DNA from: Branchiostoma floridae
Taxonomy: Eukaryota > Chordata > Leptocardii > Amphioxiformes > Branchiostomatidae
Assembly: GCF_000003815.2 (NCBI RefSeq)
Contig: NC_049979.1
Location: 33,567,506-33,631,505 of the forward strand
Length of the DNA: 64,000 nucleotides
Direction of reading: 5' to 3'
Part shown: positions 44,061 to 56,640 of the stretch, one piece after another
Layout of the letters: every line of letters begins with the position of its first letter
Numbering within the stretch: the stretch's first letter is position 1
Position numbers and translations under genes: made by a program
Notes under the pieces: generated by a model
What the model saw: the letters and a program-made list of their open reading frames with translations, nothing else
Databases searched by the model: none
Told to the model about the DNA's origin: nothing

Positions 44061-44642
44061 CATGCAGGCCCCCACTTTTCTGTAGGCTGAAAAAGTGGTG
44101 ATTTAATTTGCTCAGGTATAGGCTCTAGTTACATTGTATTTAGTAAATGTTCAGGTAAAGGCACAGGTGTACCAGGTGTTCAGGAACTGACCTATAAAAA
44201 TGACTTGTTTACAGGTACAGGGTTTAGGTACTAGTACACAGTCTTCTAGTAGATTCAGTCAACTTGTTTATTATCTCTTGAAAACAATCCAGGGTATTAT
44301 CTGACCAATACTCTTTAGTCCTCCTTTAGATACGGAAGTGAGACCAAGTTATGTACACATCACTCTATACTGCTCCTAATCTCTTTAACCAATATTTGTA
44401 GACATCTAATAGGACCAAGACAGAAAGTGAGAGACAAACACGGGAGGTTTGAACAGTGTTACCGTAGCTCAACATCGTTAGCACTGGACAAATATTTGAC
44501 CTTTAGCTTTTGAAGTTCTTACAATAAATGTCATCCTTGTGGCTTGAGACAACAATACACAAATTACCGACTGACAGCATGCAGTTAGCAGGCAACTGAG
44601 TTGTAGACTAGGCCCTGGAAAGAAAAAAGTTTCTGGTTACCT

Positions 44643-45084
44643 TAGGCCACCCAATTTAATTTCTTGGTTCACGGATTTTTTCATTGAAAATATGGAGTGA
44701 CAGGGCGAAAAAAAAAAAATTGTAAAATGATTGGGGTAAAGATAAGGGCTAATCCAAAACATAAAGAATAAAAGGTTTTCAGCTTGAAAAAAGTACAAGA
44801 ACACTATTACTGTACAGTAACAGCACCTGTTCGTCAAAAATTACAAAAGTAGTGCCAGTTTTTATGTTTGTCCCAGTCTTCATGAATAGAAATTTAACTG
44901 GAATAATAATACCAACATTTTAAGGAGCTTATAATATAAAGGCCAATTTGCTAACACCAGAAAGTTGGTTAATGGTTTCATTAATGTTGAAAATTTGCTG
45001 AGTGGTAATTTTTATTTTTATTTTTTTTCCCAAAAATAGGAGCGAGTGAGTCCGTGAACCAAGAAATTAAATTGGTGTGGCCTT
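44643..45084. mobile_element. MITE with AGGCCACCCAATTTAATTTC ends
   Basis: AGGCCACCCAATTTAATTTC followed by TTGGTTCACGGA at the left is mirrored at the right by TCCGTGAACCAAG, AAATTAAATTGG and TGTGGCCTTA. It is ~440 bp and noncoding. Confidence 0.8.
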
Positions 45085-45889
45085 ATTGACCTTACCAAAA
45101 ACTTGCCAACCTAAGGCTTTTTTTGCCATAAAATGCCCTATTCTACTGATATTCTACTGATATTTTGAGTTATGAAATTCATATAAAAACAGACAGTAGA
45201 CACTCTGTAAGGCTTACTAAGTACTAAGAGTTTTAAAGTGTTTGCTAACACTTAGTAACAGTGTATGATTCCTGCGATTTCTTAAAAGTTAAAGCCAGAA
45301 ACGTGTCCAAGGCAAGACGCTGCCATAGAAATCACTACTCATTGCTGTCTGATCTTCTAGCATTGTTGTCCATGTACATGGTAGCCCTAGATAACTTATA
45401 GATGGTGCCAAACAAACATACTGTTACAGTAGTGGTTTATTTTTGCAGTCTCTACTGTGACCTTTCTACAATGAATTCATGACACTCAGAATATGTCTTC
45501 CTGTAGATCAAACACACTTCACAAGCACTTGAACTCCAAATTTGAAATACTGCAAAAACAACTCGTTTTACAGTAAAATAAAAAGTAACTGAGTTTACAG
45601 TACTTGTGAAGCTTTCATCTTAAAGTTTGTTGTTCTTCAAAGTGATCCTAACTTATCTAAATAGTATTGTCATATTTGCACAATGTAAAATGGTGTTCCC
45701 AGTATCTTATCAGTACAGACTGTCCCTTTCAGCATAGAAGAAAGGATGTTTATAAACACTTACCCAGGCACAGATAAGGCTGAGCCTCTTGTTTGGTCTG
45801 GATCAGACCTACTGGTACTGACAGGGATTGAACAGAGCCGACCGCTGAGAACTCTGTAGTGGTCCTAATGCAACCCGTACAGGTTTGAC

Positions 45890-46440
45890 TGTGTATCAAT
45901 AGCCAGGTGGTCCTTATGTAGAGGTGGCTACCTGTAGTACCAGTAAAGCTTTGACAGTGTATCATACATTGTAGACTAGTTGGTCCCTATGTATTGTAGA
46001 GGTGACTACTTGTGAACAAATTTGACTGTATAGCAATGGCCAGGTGGTCCTTATGTAGAGGTGGTCACTAGTACAGGTTTGACAGTGTATCATTGACTAG
46101 TAGGTGGTCCCTATTTATTGTAGAGGTGACTTATTGCAAAAGTTTGACTACATATGTATCAGTGGCCAGGTGGTCCTTATGTAGAGGTGGTCCCTAGTAC
46201 AGGTTTGACAGTGTATCATTGACTAGTAGGTAGTCCCTATTTATTGTAGAGGTGACTTATTGAAAAAGCTTGACTACATATGTATCAGTGGCCAGGTGGT
46301 CCTTATGTAGAGGTGGTCCCTAGTACAGCTTTGACTGTACATGCATACCAATTGCCAGGTGGTCCTTATGTAAAGATGGTCACTACAGGTTTAATATATA
46401 TCAATGGCCAGGTGGTATAGGTGGTCTGTACAGTCAAACC
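45890..46440 (+). repeat. Degenerate tandem array, CCAGGTGGTCC units
   Basis: Seven or more units with GGCCAGGTGGTCCTTATGTA, GAGGTGGTC, CTAGTACAGGTTTGAC and GTGTATCA. Unit lengths are variable (about 60-130 bases), and some look nested. Confidence 0.8.
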
Positions 46441-46870
46441 AGTACAGGTTTGACTGTACTGTATTTGGTAGGAGGCTGTAACAGTTTCTCCTGTGCTGAA
46501 GTTAGGTAACGTTAGGTATATAGAGCAGATCTGGGTGAAAGTGTTTTATCAACATCGTACATCAATGACCAGGTGGTCCCTATGTAGAAGTGATACAGGT
46601 TTGTATATACAGGTTTGACAGTACTGTATTTGGTAGGAGACAGTAACTACAGTTTCTCCTGTACTGAATGCAGGTTACGATAGGTATGTAGAGCAGATCT
46701 TGCTTTGGTGAAAGTGTTTTATCAACACCGTACATCAATAACCAGGTGGTCCCTATGTAGAAGTGGTACAGGTTTGTATATACAGGTTTGACAGTACTGT
46801 ATTTGGTAGGAGACAGTAACTAACAGTTTCTCCTGTACTGACTGAAGCCAGGTAATGTCTTCTCTAGGGT
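46440..46870 (+). repeat. ~180-bp tandem repeat
   Basis: More than two copies of a unit running from GTACTGTATTTGGTAGGAG through CAGTTTCTCCTGT, AGAGCAGATCT and GTGTTTTATCAACA to ACCAGGTGGTCCCTATGTAG. It shares the CCAGGTGGTCC core with the array to its left. Confidence 0.8.
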
Positions 46871-47171
46871 ATGTAGAGCTGAAAGTGTTTTATCAACAGC
46901 AATTGGGAAAGTTATCTTTCCCAGCTGATCAAACAGCTACTGTGGAGGGGACTCTCAGACTGGAATGTTGACTGGCCAGGTCTGGTAGAACTTAGAGGCC
47001 TACATACCCTTTTATGTAGAGCATAATCAGCCGCTTTGATTTGACATAATTCTTAGATGGACAGGACAGCTCTAATTTGACACAGAGCATAATTAGAGTG
47101 TTCCAGCAAACATACACATAAGCATAATCGTAGCCTGCATTTAGCATTAAGGTTTCATCCCAGGCTAAATT

Positions 47172-47382
47172 ACTGTAAATGCAGAAATGTTTGCGGTGGA
47201 TTAATGTTCGCGATTTTTGCGGTGACCACTTCACCGCGAACTTAAAACCACCGCAAACATTTTTCTGTTATGGTATTAGACTGCAGTCTATGGTGTTACC
47301 GCGAAAGTAAAACCACCGCGAAAAGTCCTTTTCCCCGCTACCGCAAAATTAAATCCCCGCGAACTTAAATACATTTACAGTT
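47172..47382. mobile_element. MITE, ACTGTAAATG...CATTTACAGT family, copy 2
   Basis: Same ends as at 37532-37698, with TTCGCGG and ACCGCGAA motifs repeated inside. It contains four or five alternating CCACCGCGAA-type boxes, so it could form complex hairpins. Confidence 0.8.
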
Positions 47383-48339
47383 ACAGCATTTTGACTTCCA
47401 AATGTACAATCGGCTAATTGTCTGTAGTTATCAGATACATGATCTTTTAATTAGGAAAAATGATAATCATTTATTTTGTAATAACAGTAGACAAGAATTA
47501 GTTGATGTGCGAATGTACAATTGTATAGGATGTATTGTTCAGACTGTATACCTTGACGCCATCCTAAGACAATTTTGAAATATCCCTTTAAACAGCTGAC
47601 AATATCATCTCAATCCTTTTCTATTAGTGAGACTGTTGATAGCTGGATATGAAAGAATTCTATATATGTTTTTTTTTACCATATGAATGATGTCATCAAG
47701 TTTTATTGCCCTTTAAGATAATATCATTTTTTTTCAAATAGAAAATACACCACACTGTTTATGCAACTTTGCTTTTCATGTGTGTAATGATCAAACCTGC
47801 AAATGTACTGTCTTAAGTTTTCAGATACATGATTTTTTAATTGGGCAAATATTATAATTGTAATAACAATAGACTAGAATTAGTTGATGTACGAGTGTAC
47901 GTTAGTACAGGACGTATTGTACAATTTTGAAATATCCCCGAATGTATAGCTGACAATATCGCCTCAATCCTTTTCTCTAACTAAGTGAGACATTTTTGGA
48001 GTCATCTTGCTGGAATGTCCCATGGAAAGCCTGTACTGAAAGGTGGAATCAGTAATGATGCGTCTGGGTTGACAGACGGCACCTGTATTGTGTTGTTTTG
48101 TTTGGGTAAGGAATTTGGGTGGAATCTCGGCTCTGTTGGTACCTGCTAGGATGGTGACCCAACACACGCTGCTGGTTACTCTTACATTTTTGTTCTAATT
48201 TGTGATAAAACTCAAGATATGAAATTCAATGTCATTTTTCACTCTGAAGATATAAGCAGGCTTTGCAGACCTTTTATTCTGGGGGATTTCAACTTCAAGC
48301 GACATGTTTTTTTGAGGGGGGAGATGGTGAAGTCATCCC

Positions 48340-48640
48340 TGAGGGATGTCCCTGTAGCTCAACTGGTACCATAGCATCCTTACAGCTGAGATCCTTGTTG
48401 CAATTAGGAAATTCAGGTTCCAATACTGGATTGGGCATCTCGGTTTGGCTGCAGGATCTTTCAGAGGGGATGTAAAATGGTCATGGAGGGAGGGGGGTGG
48501 ACAGTGTTCAAGGTGCCTTGAGCTCCTTAAAGAGGATGGCCTAGCAACCTCTCCCTGTAAAGATAAACCTGCTACCGAAACAGCAAAGAAAACTTGCTGC
48601 CTTGTGTGCCACTAGGAGCTACCAAGCCTTAACATATGAA
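48340..48640 (+). repeat. tRNA-derived SINE, near full length
   Basis: TCCCTGTAGCTCAACTGGTA (A-box region) and AGGTTCCAATAC (B-box-like) form the head. The body follows with CTAGCAACCTCTCC, GAAACAGCAAAGAAAACTTG and TGTGCCACTAGGAGCTAC. It is the same family as 1-195. Confidence 0.75.
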
Positions 48641-49027
48641 CGAACGAACAAGAAAGAAAGTAATCATTGCTTCTTATGTTGATGTCTGAAAACAGTAAGA
48701 CTTGTTGGTATGTTCTCTTGTCAACAGCAGCTTTGATGCAGTCTCCTCACACCACCCCCTGCTGGCAGCCTGCCCTGGAAGGTTCCATCCTGAACCTCTT
48801 GATCCGTGTTGGGGTTCAAGTTCAGCTCATCGCTCTTGTAGGATCGTGGCTGGAAATCAAATAAACGATCCGTACCTCAGTTCAAGTTCTAGAAATGTAC
48901 TGACAGACAAAAGTCTTTGAAATCGGTCCGTCATGTCAACTGTTCTTTACTTTGATGTCTGCCTGAATTGTGCTTGTTGTTGGTCTGTTGGATCTGTGGT
49001 TGTACTGCTGAATTCAAGTAAAGGTTC

Positions 49028-49319
49028 AAGGTGCACTCTCACTGCACTTGTGTCACTGCAGGGTTTGTTCGCTGCGTCACTGTATTGTTATTTTCTACGA
49101 TTTTTTATAATTCAGATATTGCGTACAAGACAAAATACACAATAACTTGAATAAGTAAGAAAATTTGTTCACAAAAAGTAAGAAAATTTGTTCACAAAAA
49201 GTAAGAAAATTTGTTCACAAAAAGTAAGAAAATTTGTTCTTTATCACTGAAATTCGTTAAGTATCTTTTGAACCCCGCAGTGACGCAAGCTTGACACAAG
49301 TGCAGTGAGAGTGCACCTT
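49028..49319. mobile_element. MITE with AAGGTGCACTCTCACTGCAC ends
   Basis: AAGGTGCACTCTCACTGCAC and TTGTGTCACTGC at the left are mirrored at the right by GCAGTGACGC, TTGACACAAG and GTGCAGTGAGAGTGCACCTT. A 23-bp tandem repeat (about four copies) lies inside. Confidence 0.85.
49153..49239 (+). repeat. 23-bp minisatellite inside the MITE
   Basis: Nearly four identical copies of a unit containing AAGTAAGAAAATTTGTTCAC, in the middle of the MITE at 49028-49319. Confidence 0.95.
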
Positions 49320-49329
49320 AAGGTAGCAT

Positions 49330-49545
49330 GCATAGAGGAGTCCAATGGTAAGTGGTCCTGCCTCTCAACCTACTAGTAGAAGCCGTGAGTTCAATTTTGT
49401 GGAGCTCACCCAACATGCACACTGCCAGAAAGGGTTGCAGTCCTTAAACAGGAGGGAATTTTAAGCTGTGGTCCACTGTTCATTGTACTTGTGGAAAAGA
49501 GCTAGGGAAATTTCCGTGGTACAATGAAACCATAAAAACTGCCCA
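49330..49545 (+). repeat. Possible SINE
   Basis: CAATGGTAAGTGGTCCTGCC and GAGTTCAATTTTG have the spacing of degraded A and B boxes. They are followed by a body with AGCTGTGGTCC and TTTCCGTGGTACAATG. The match to a tRNA head is weak. Confidence 0.4.
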
Positions 49546-49695
49546 TTTTTTTTAGCTCATCCTCCAAATATCACGAAGATCTTTCCACAGTATCTTGAGT
49601 TATGTTGTCTACATACAATCAAACAACTAGCTCTGCTGAGTGCTACATGTAACTTTCAGAAGCCACCAGGGTGCGCATTCTTCAACTTGACCTAT

Positions 49696-50602
49696 CAGGG
49701 CTCGAAATACTGGGTGCATGTGCACCCAGGTGCACCCAAAATTGGAACTGTGCACCCAATTTTTTTCAGTAGGTGCACAGGGTGCACCCAAATATTTTCT
49801 TAGGTTTATGTATGGAAAGATATCAAGTATACTAGTATACATCATAATCTCACCCTCACACTCAGGGTTGACAATCGCGGCAAAGCCTATGATATCACCC
49901 CTGACAACTCAGCCACAGTATTCGGTTATTAGGGGTGCCTTGCTTATGAATATTAATGAGCTTACCTGATTTGTCGCAGGCCAATCAGCGACCGGATTGC
50001 AAGTTTCGAACAAACAGCGTACGCATGGTACGGCGCGGCGTGCACAAAGATCTGTTTATCTTTGCGTGACGTTTATATTTTTTTTTTTTCATATGCTAGG
50101 TCGGTATACGTTGATGCCGTGGTTACCTATACCCACAGAACCGACAAATGTTAAATTTGGTACCTAAATAAAGACGGCTGGACGCTGAAAGAACTGTGAA
50201 ACGTTATGTCGGTACTGTTATCTTGCTCTTGAATATTAATGAGTCGCCTTATATGGCGCCTTTCCGAGCTTGCGACAACAAAAAGCCATCCACTCCGATG
50301 GGCTGACAGTTGGTTAGAAGCCACGCCCCTAATAACCGAATTCTGTGGCTGAGTTGTCAGGGGTGATATCATAGGCTTTGCCGCGATTGTCAACCCTGAG
50401 TGTGAGGGTGCATAATCTTGACATCTAAGTGTTAGAAAGATAATAAAAATGTCTGTCATGTTACTTGTTTAGGAATTTGATAGCTTGAACTAAGTTTTGT
50501 TATTAGATTTTTTTGACATTCTACTTAAATTTAAGTGGTCACCCAATTTTTTAAGCTGGGTGCACCAGTGCACCTAATCCCAAAAATGAATTTCGAGCCC
50601 TG
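49696..50602. mobile_element. hAT-like element, CAGGGCTCGAAAT ends, carrying a nested element
   Basis: CAGGGCTCGAAATAC at the left faces AATTTCGAGCCCTG at the right. GTGCACC units are repeated just inside both ends. CCTAT lies immediately outside both ends (possible short target duplication). A second element (49851-50410) is inserted in it. Confidence 0.8.
49851..50410. mobile_element. Nested element with 8-bp target duplication CATAATCT
   Basis: The ends CACCCTCACACTCAGGGTTG are mirrored exactly. Inner homology continues through GACAATCGCGGCAAAGCC and TATGATATCACCCCTGACAA to GGTTATTAGGGG. CATAATCT flanks both sides (49843-49850 and 50411-50418). An 8-bp duplication fits hAT-type transposition. 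It is 560 bp and noncoding. Confidence 0.9.
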
Positions 50603-51474
50603 CCTATGTTTAACATCCTTGGGAATCCTCCTTTTCCTTTAAAATTTGTGGGATAGAAGGAACAGGTATGTAGGAGCTGTCATTCATATGATAGAGACTC
50701 ACAAATTATTCGTATTTCGCAGTAAAATACCAGATTCTCCAAAAAGTCACAACCAAGCATCCGCTTGTTTCAGTATCCACAGACTAATTAAATAGATAAT
50801 CTAATGAAATTGCTGTTGCCAGGCCTTCTGAATTTACCGTTAAGCATTGTTGAGCCTTATAAGCTTACCATTAAGTATAGCCAGGATCCCCCAAGCAGAC
50901 TCCCTTCTCATGCACAATACATACTATAAATTGATTTCCTTAAGGTCATGGGGTCTTGTGGTAGGAGGTAAAAGAAGGCGTTCTTGCAATTGAAACAGCT
51001 CTAAGCACTTAGTAATGCAATGCAAGACTAACAAATGTGATCGCTGTGTGAACATAAAACCACCGGGTTCCAATTATTTCATGAAAGTAGACAGAGTTCT
51101 AGCTAGTGCTTTTTAGCGTAATGGCCCACTGCGCAATAGTTTGTGACCACCACGCTAAAATGACTACCACTACCTGACTGTCGCTAATTTTAAATGGCAT
51201 AGTTATATAGTACTTTGCTATCATTTACTTGTTGAACAATGTCTAATCAATGTCTGAACAATGAAAAATGATGATATGCCACTCAAAAGTGACCCAAAAA
51301 ATTCTTCAAATCAATTGTGATGCTAACAGTGCCAACTTTTTACTCTACATTTTCAAAATCTCAACGTGGAAGGTCTGAGACCACCCTTCTACACCGATCT
51401 CCTGATTGATCGCTTTGCTACCATGCCCTTACCATTACACTGAAATAAAATCCTGGCTAGAACCATCAGGTACA

Positions 51475-51998
51475 GAAAGGCCCCTCACATCAAACAGATA
51501 ATCTTTGTGTCTTTCCTTTAATGCCACTATCTTGTTGACGATCGCAGGATTTGGTAGCTGGTTGGAAGGACTTGAGATACACTTGATAGTTTGGAAGGCT
51601 GCTATATAGGAGCGTGATTTTAGTCAGGCTAAATATTTCTGCATTTACAGTAAGCTGGTTGTGCCATAGGCTATAGAAAGGCCCCTCACATCCAACACAT
51701 AATCTTTGAATGTGTCTTTCTTTAATGCCCACTATCTTGTTGACGATCAGAGGATTTGGTAGCTGGCTGGAAGGACTTGAGATAGACTTGATACTAGTTT
51801 GGCAGGCTGCTAGGAGCGTGATTTTAGTCAGGCTAAATATTTCTGCATTTACAGTAAGCTGGTTGTGCCATCGGCTATTGAAAGGCCCCTCACATCAAAC
51901 AGATAATCTTTGTGTCTTTCCTTTAATGCCACTATCTTGGTGACGATCACAGGATTTCGTAGCAGGCTGGAAGGACTTGAGATACACTTGATAGTTTG
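51475..51998 (+). repeat. ~200-bp tandem repeat, 2.6 copies
   Basis: Units begin GAAAGGCCCCTCACATC at 51475, 51676 and 51880. Each complete unit contains ATTTCTGCATTTACAGTAAG, the end of the ACTGTAAATG MITE family, so the array seems to have formed from a sequence that already carried a MITE remnant. Confidence 0.9.
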
Positions 51999-52369
51999 GC
52001 AGGCTGCCACTGTGCACTGCAGGTGACTGTTACCATAGAGGTCGCTAGATTAGAGACCTCCTCCAAATGGTCCATCCTTGCCAAGAATAACTCAGGATCC
52101 CTTCCAAACCTGGCAAGTTGATGACCAACAGGTGTGGTTTCCTTTCTGTGGTCTATACCGAGGAGAGAGTGGACACTGTAAAAAAAAAGGTTGTGGACTG
52201 TAAACTTAAAGGTACTTTGCAAAACAGGAAAGGAAGAGGCTCGTTTAGTCTGAGGGACAGTAATGACTCCCATGTGGCGTCCCTATAAGCTGGCGTGAGG
52301 AATGGATTTCTTACCTATGCGGGAAGTCAAGCTGACTCAGTGCATAGGGTCAGTGTGTCTACAGTTACT

Positions 52370-52550
52370 GGTCCTATACTACTACTAGTCAGTTACTAGT
52401 TCTATACTACTACTAGTCAGTTACTACTGGTCCTATACTACATCTAGTCAGTTACTGGTCCTATACTACGTCTAGTCAGTTACTGGTCCTATACTACGTC
52501 TAGTCAGTTACTGGTCCTAACTCCTATACTACTACTAGTCAGTTCAAGCC
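52370..52550 (+). repeat. 28-bp minisatellite
   Basis: Six copies of a unit with AGTCAGTTACTGGTCCTATA and CTACGTCT or CTACTACT variants. Confidence 0.9.
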
Positions 52551-54729
52551 CAGTAGGGATGACAGGTCAGGGGTGGCCACTTTGACAGATAAAATTACCA
52601 TGAAAATTGAAATTAACGTGGCAGTGCAGGGAGTCAAATTTATCCTTTCCTGCAGCACAGAATATCAATATTTGCAAGGCCTGAGTCAAATTTTCATATT
52701 TGTTTTCATTGAAATAATATCAATGATAATCTTTATTGCAAGTTCATGCCCGAGGGCTAATTGCAGACTAAGTAAAGTAGTGGTATAGATAATTGTATAC
52801 TTTACAGAGAAGGAAAATGAGAACTATAGATAAATCAAAAGAGAAATAACGTGTAATCTAAATCTCTTTCTAACTCGTATAGCTAACTGGTGCTGGTGGT
52901 TATTATAATTCATAAATACCAGACTAAAATAACCATCTGATACTTAGTGGGCTTGTGTTTAGCACAATTAAACGTCATGTTGTTATCAGGTCCAGCAAGC
53001 TCGGCCACATCAGGTGCTAGTCTGTCAATCCTATGTAGAAAGCCTGCAGGTCACTCTGTCAAGAGATTGTTGGCAATACATCAAATCATGGGAAATCTAC
53101 TTCCCAAACCTTGACATCTGGCATGGCGTGCTGCCCTGTAGGCAGTGATAACATGCTGCGGTCGGATTAAGATTTATCTGTCGTCTGGTCTCTGCGTTAG
53201 GGTAGTGAAAAGGTTTCCCTTCATTTAGTTGAACCACTTTGTCATATAGTGGCCATGGTTTACCGTATCCGTGCTGTATGGCGATGAGGCAGTCACAGAT
53301 CGGCAAGTTCGAATTTAAGATCAAGGTTAAAAGATTTAAAGATCTGAGGCGTGATTAGCACCCACACAAAGTCAAGGTCAGATGACCTTCTGCCCTGACC
53401 TGACACGGGGTCAACGTTGATAGACTGGCAAAATGGACCAGTTTGGGTAGAGCAGGCCCATATTTTTCGGACTAACCCTAATCAACAATCATAATTAAGA
53501 ACATATGCACATAGTTTAATACATTACACCGTCTGGATTTTCAATTTAAAAGGATAACTTTAAGTGACGTGCAAAAGCCACCTCAACTTCTTAACGTTAT
53601 GTCTGCCTATGTCTGTGTCTGCTTTTTGGAGCAACTGAAGTACACAGGCAGGAAAAGGCATTGTCTATGTCTGTCTAGAGGAGCAATTTTCTACTTGGGT
53701 TGTTGCCAACACACAGTCAGGGGTTCAGGCTCCTGGAAAGGAGAGAATGGTTTGTGGGCAGACACAACAGTTAAAGTCTTATTCCTGCATTTGGCCGTCC
53801 CATATGAATACACGTTAAAACACACAATTTCTATGCCCGCAAATCCAATTAAAAAAACAGTATATCAGGATATGTTTTGCTTTCTATTTCATTCGTTCCA
53901 TCCATGCATCCATCCATCAGTCCCTTAGCTCAGGAAGCCGTAGGGGCGGTAAAGGCAATAAAAAAAATTGTCACCCAAATCTAATTCATGTAACAATGTA
54001 ACAATTTTTATCCCATTTCAAAATGAAGCAATCCACTGCCCGCTAGAAATCTTCTTGAGCCCCGAAAGGCCTGGCTCAGGACAAAAATGCATATACGTCC
54101 GACAATTGGTTGGGTCACAAAATTTTTATGCATAACCATGTGAGTAATAAACTAATACACAAGCTTTCATCTCAAATCCTTTTTATGATTGACTAAAGGG
54201 AATTTATCGTCAACCTAAAAACATGCTTTGGGGGCCCAGTCATTTTTTGGGCCGACGCTTTTAGACTTACTCGGAGTGATACGGGAATGAGACCTTATAT
54301 ATAAGGGCTGGCCATAGAAACACATATTAAAATGCACTGAAAGAAGGCTTCATAATGTTAACAATAAATTCTTAACAACAAGTAAATTTAATTTGCTTTG
54401 AAGTAAAATTGAAGCGAACAGTTATGCTTCACAAAGAATCTATGGACAAGGTTGAAAAGTAAATCATGAATGGTGATATGCCTTGGGGAAAAAGGCATGC
54501 AGACCCTCTGTCAATGTTGTGGTATTTAATTTTCATATCAGTACTGTTCCATGATAACCTTTTCACATGTACCACATTGTTGAGCTTAGGAAATTCTAAC
54601 TTACAAAGCAAACACAGGCCTCAAGCTGACAAGGTTTGTAGGGAAAAAACAGTATAAGCCAGTAAATTGCATACCGGATTGATGCACACTTCTGTTAACT
54701 GCACGGAATACCAAAATCCCAAACTGGTG

Positions 54730-55049
54730 CGGCTTGAAATTCTTTTTTTCTGCATACCTGAAGTTACCTGCACCAGACAAATTCTACCTGCACCTCTGAA
54801 TCTAGGAAGTATGGATCATACTAAAATTGTTCAGGAACCATTGCTATTCTTATACTTTCTAGGTGGTAACAGTCAATGCAGCTAATAACAATCTATATAC
54901 ACCTGCATCATATGACATTTATGTATAAAACCCAGTACATGGACCAGTGCAGGTTAGGTGCAGGTAGACATCAGAAATACCTGCATGGCTCCAATTTTAC
55001 CTGCACTAAACACTGTAACCAGCATATGCAGGTGGTATTTCGAGCCCTG
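54730..55049. mobile_element. hAT-like element, CAGGGCTCGAAAT family, second copy
   Basis: The right end is ATTTCGAGCCCTG preceded by TGCAGGTGGT. Inside, TGCAGGT and ACCTGCA units are frequent, as in the copy that starts at 63677. The left end is degraded near a GGCTTGAAATTC, so the left boundary is approximate. Confidence 0.6.
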
Positions 55050-55260
55050 GTTTACCTTTATCTTCAGGGTAACCTATGCCTCCAAATTTGAGTTGTGCAC
55101 CTTTTTCACGTGTGAGCCAGGAATGTATTGATCACCCCTCGTAACATGACATCATGAGGTGAGTGGTATTTCACAGCCTCTCTCTTGTGTTTGAATGTGA
55201 AACCAATAAATTTATGTACAAGTAAACATAGCACTGACACCAATAACATTTGTGTTGCAG

Positions 55261-55352
55261 AAATTATGGCCCCAACATCTGTTTCAACAGAGGTCAGCAG
55301 CAGTGTTGTCCAGGCTGGCAGCGGTCAGCCGGCAGTGGACAGTGTCTGCAGG
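55261..55352 (+). CDS. FBN: Fibrillin-like gene, exon 2 (FUN domain)
   Basis: The 92-base exon sits between TTTGTGTTGCAG and G-GTAGGA. It reads NYGPNICFNRGQQQCCPGWQ and ends GQCLQ. The spacing GPNxC...CCPGW...QC and the position directly after a furin site match the unique N-terminal (FUN) domain of fibrillins (human GPNVC...CCPGW...NQC). It holds four cysteines, as in that family. Phase 2 to phase 1 agrees with exons 1 and 3. Confidence 0.85.
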
Positions 55353-55383
55353 GTAGGACACATCATTTCATAAGACCTCCTTA

Positions 55384-55596
55384 ACGCTAGTTCACCTTTA
55401 TCCGTAGTGTAACCTTTATCCGTTCTTTTTTAACACAATATATCTAGGGATAGAAAGTCGACAGATGGTGGTTTCATACTGCAATATTTTGAAAATATCA
55501 CAGTTTGAAACTATCGTCCATCGACTTGATATCCCAGGATACCGTGTTTAGCAACAAAACGGATAAAGGTTACAGTACGGATAAAGGTGAACTAAG
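55384..55596. mobile_element. MITE, TTCACCTTTATCCG family, full copy
   Basis: CTAGTTCACCTTTATCCG at the left faces CGGATAAAGGTGAACTAAG at the right. Second inner pairs CCTTTATCCGTT and AACGGATAAAGG, and a GCAATATTTTGAAAATAT core, are shared with the other copies. Confidence 0.85.
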
Positions 55597-56429
55597 GTTA
55601 CACTCCGTCTCGACGGCAATTGCACTGCGCTCTCACTGTGACCAAAAGCCTATGTGTGAAACTTTTGATTTCATGCTGGGTTAATATCATACAAAATGTC
55701 AAAGTCTGACTGAAAAGAAAAAAAAACATTTAAAGTGTATGAAAAAGATTTTTTTCTGTACAATTCAGTGAGCAAATCTGTTTAGGTGGCATAGATATTG
55801 CAGTGACACCACCATTCTGTATAAACAGTACAAAATCTTTCTGGATCAACGGTTGAACTATTTCCAACCAAAAAAATTGGGCTTCAACTCACAAAAGCAG
55901 TCTTTGTCAAGGAATGAGCATTGTCCACACTGCTCTTGTGCTGTCAAGTTGTACAGAAAATGAAAATGATGATGTATGTAATATAGAAATGTGCATTTTG
56001 GTGTCATCATCAGCACTTTTAGTACCAGATAACATAACTATTTCAAGAAATTCAAGAAAATTGTTGACACACACTGCCGAGGTTCAAACTGTATTCTAAA
56101 TCTAAACCATGACAGTTGTGCTTTGAGACACCCAGGTTTAGATGAAGCTTGTTTGTGTAACTTTTACATCACAGTTGGAAGGATTCCAGAGTTCAAGGGT
56201 GCTCTGCATGAAGATTCTCCCAGGATTCCACATCCAAACATCCTAAACTGCCTGACGCAGCATGGGCCATGTACAGGGATTTTCCCAGCTCAAAACATGG
56301 CTGTAGCCTTAGTTACAGCACTCCAGTCTGTCAATGGATATCTGTAGACTATCTGGTTTCAGGTGTAGTGAGTGAGTGTTCTATGCCTGAACACAGTGTG
56401 ACACTGTCAGTTTAGACTGAAGAAGAGTT

Positions 56430-56640
56430 AACGTTAGTTCACCTTTATCCGTGGGGTAACCAATATCCGTTGTATTTAAAAATCTGTTATTTTGGGATCG
56501 TCAAGTCGAAAGACAGTAGTTTCACAATTGCAATATTTTGAAAATATTTCAATTTAACCTGAAATCCCAAGATACATAGTTTTTTTAAAAAAATGAACTG
56601 GAAATAGGTTACACCACGGATAAAGGTGACCTAACGTTAG
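56430..56640. mobile_element. MITE, TTCACCTTTATCCG family, full copy
   Basis: AACGTTAGTTCACCTTTATC at the left faces GATAAAGGTGACCTAACGTT at the right, with the same GCAATATTTTGAAAATAT core as at 55384-55596. Confidence 0.85.

Larger units (their letters stand above)
36424..55260 (+). other. Intron 1 of the fibrillin-like gene (18.8 kb)
   Basis: It is bounded by GTAAGA and a TTTGTGTTGCAG acceptor. It contains the THAP/YqaJ transposon, several MITEs, hAT-like elements, SINEs and tandem arrays listed separately. No further coding exon was recognised in it. Stretches not listed (36424-37530, 37700-38570, 41240-42230, 47390-48330, 50610-51470, 52560-54700) show nothing I can name. Confidence 0.65.
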
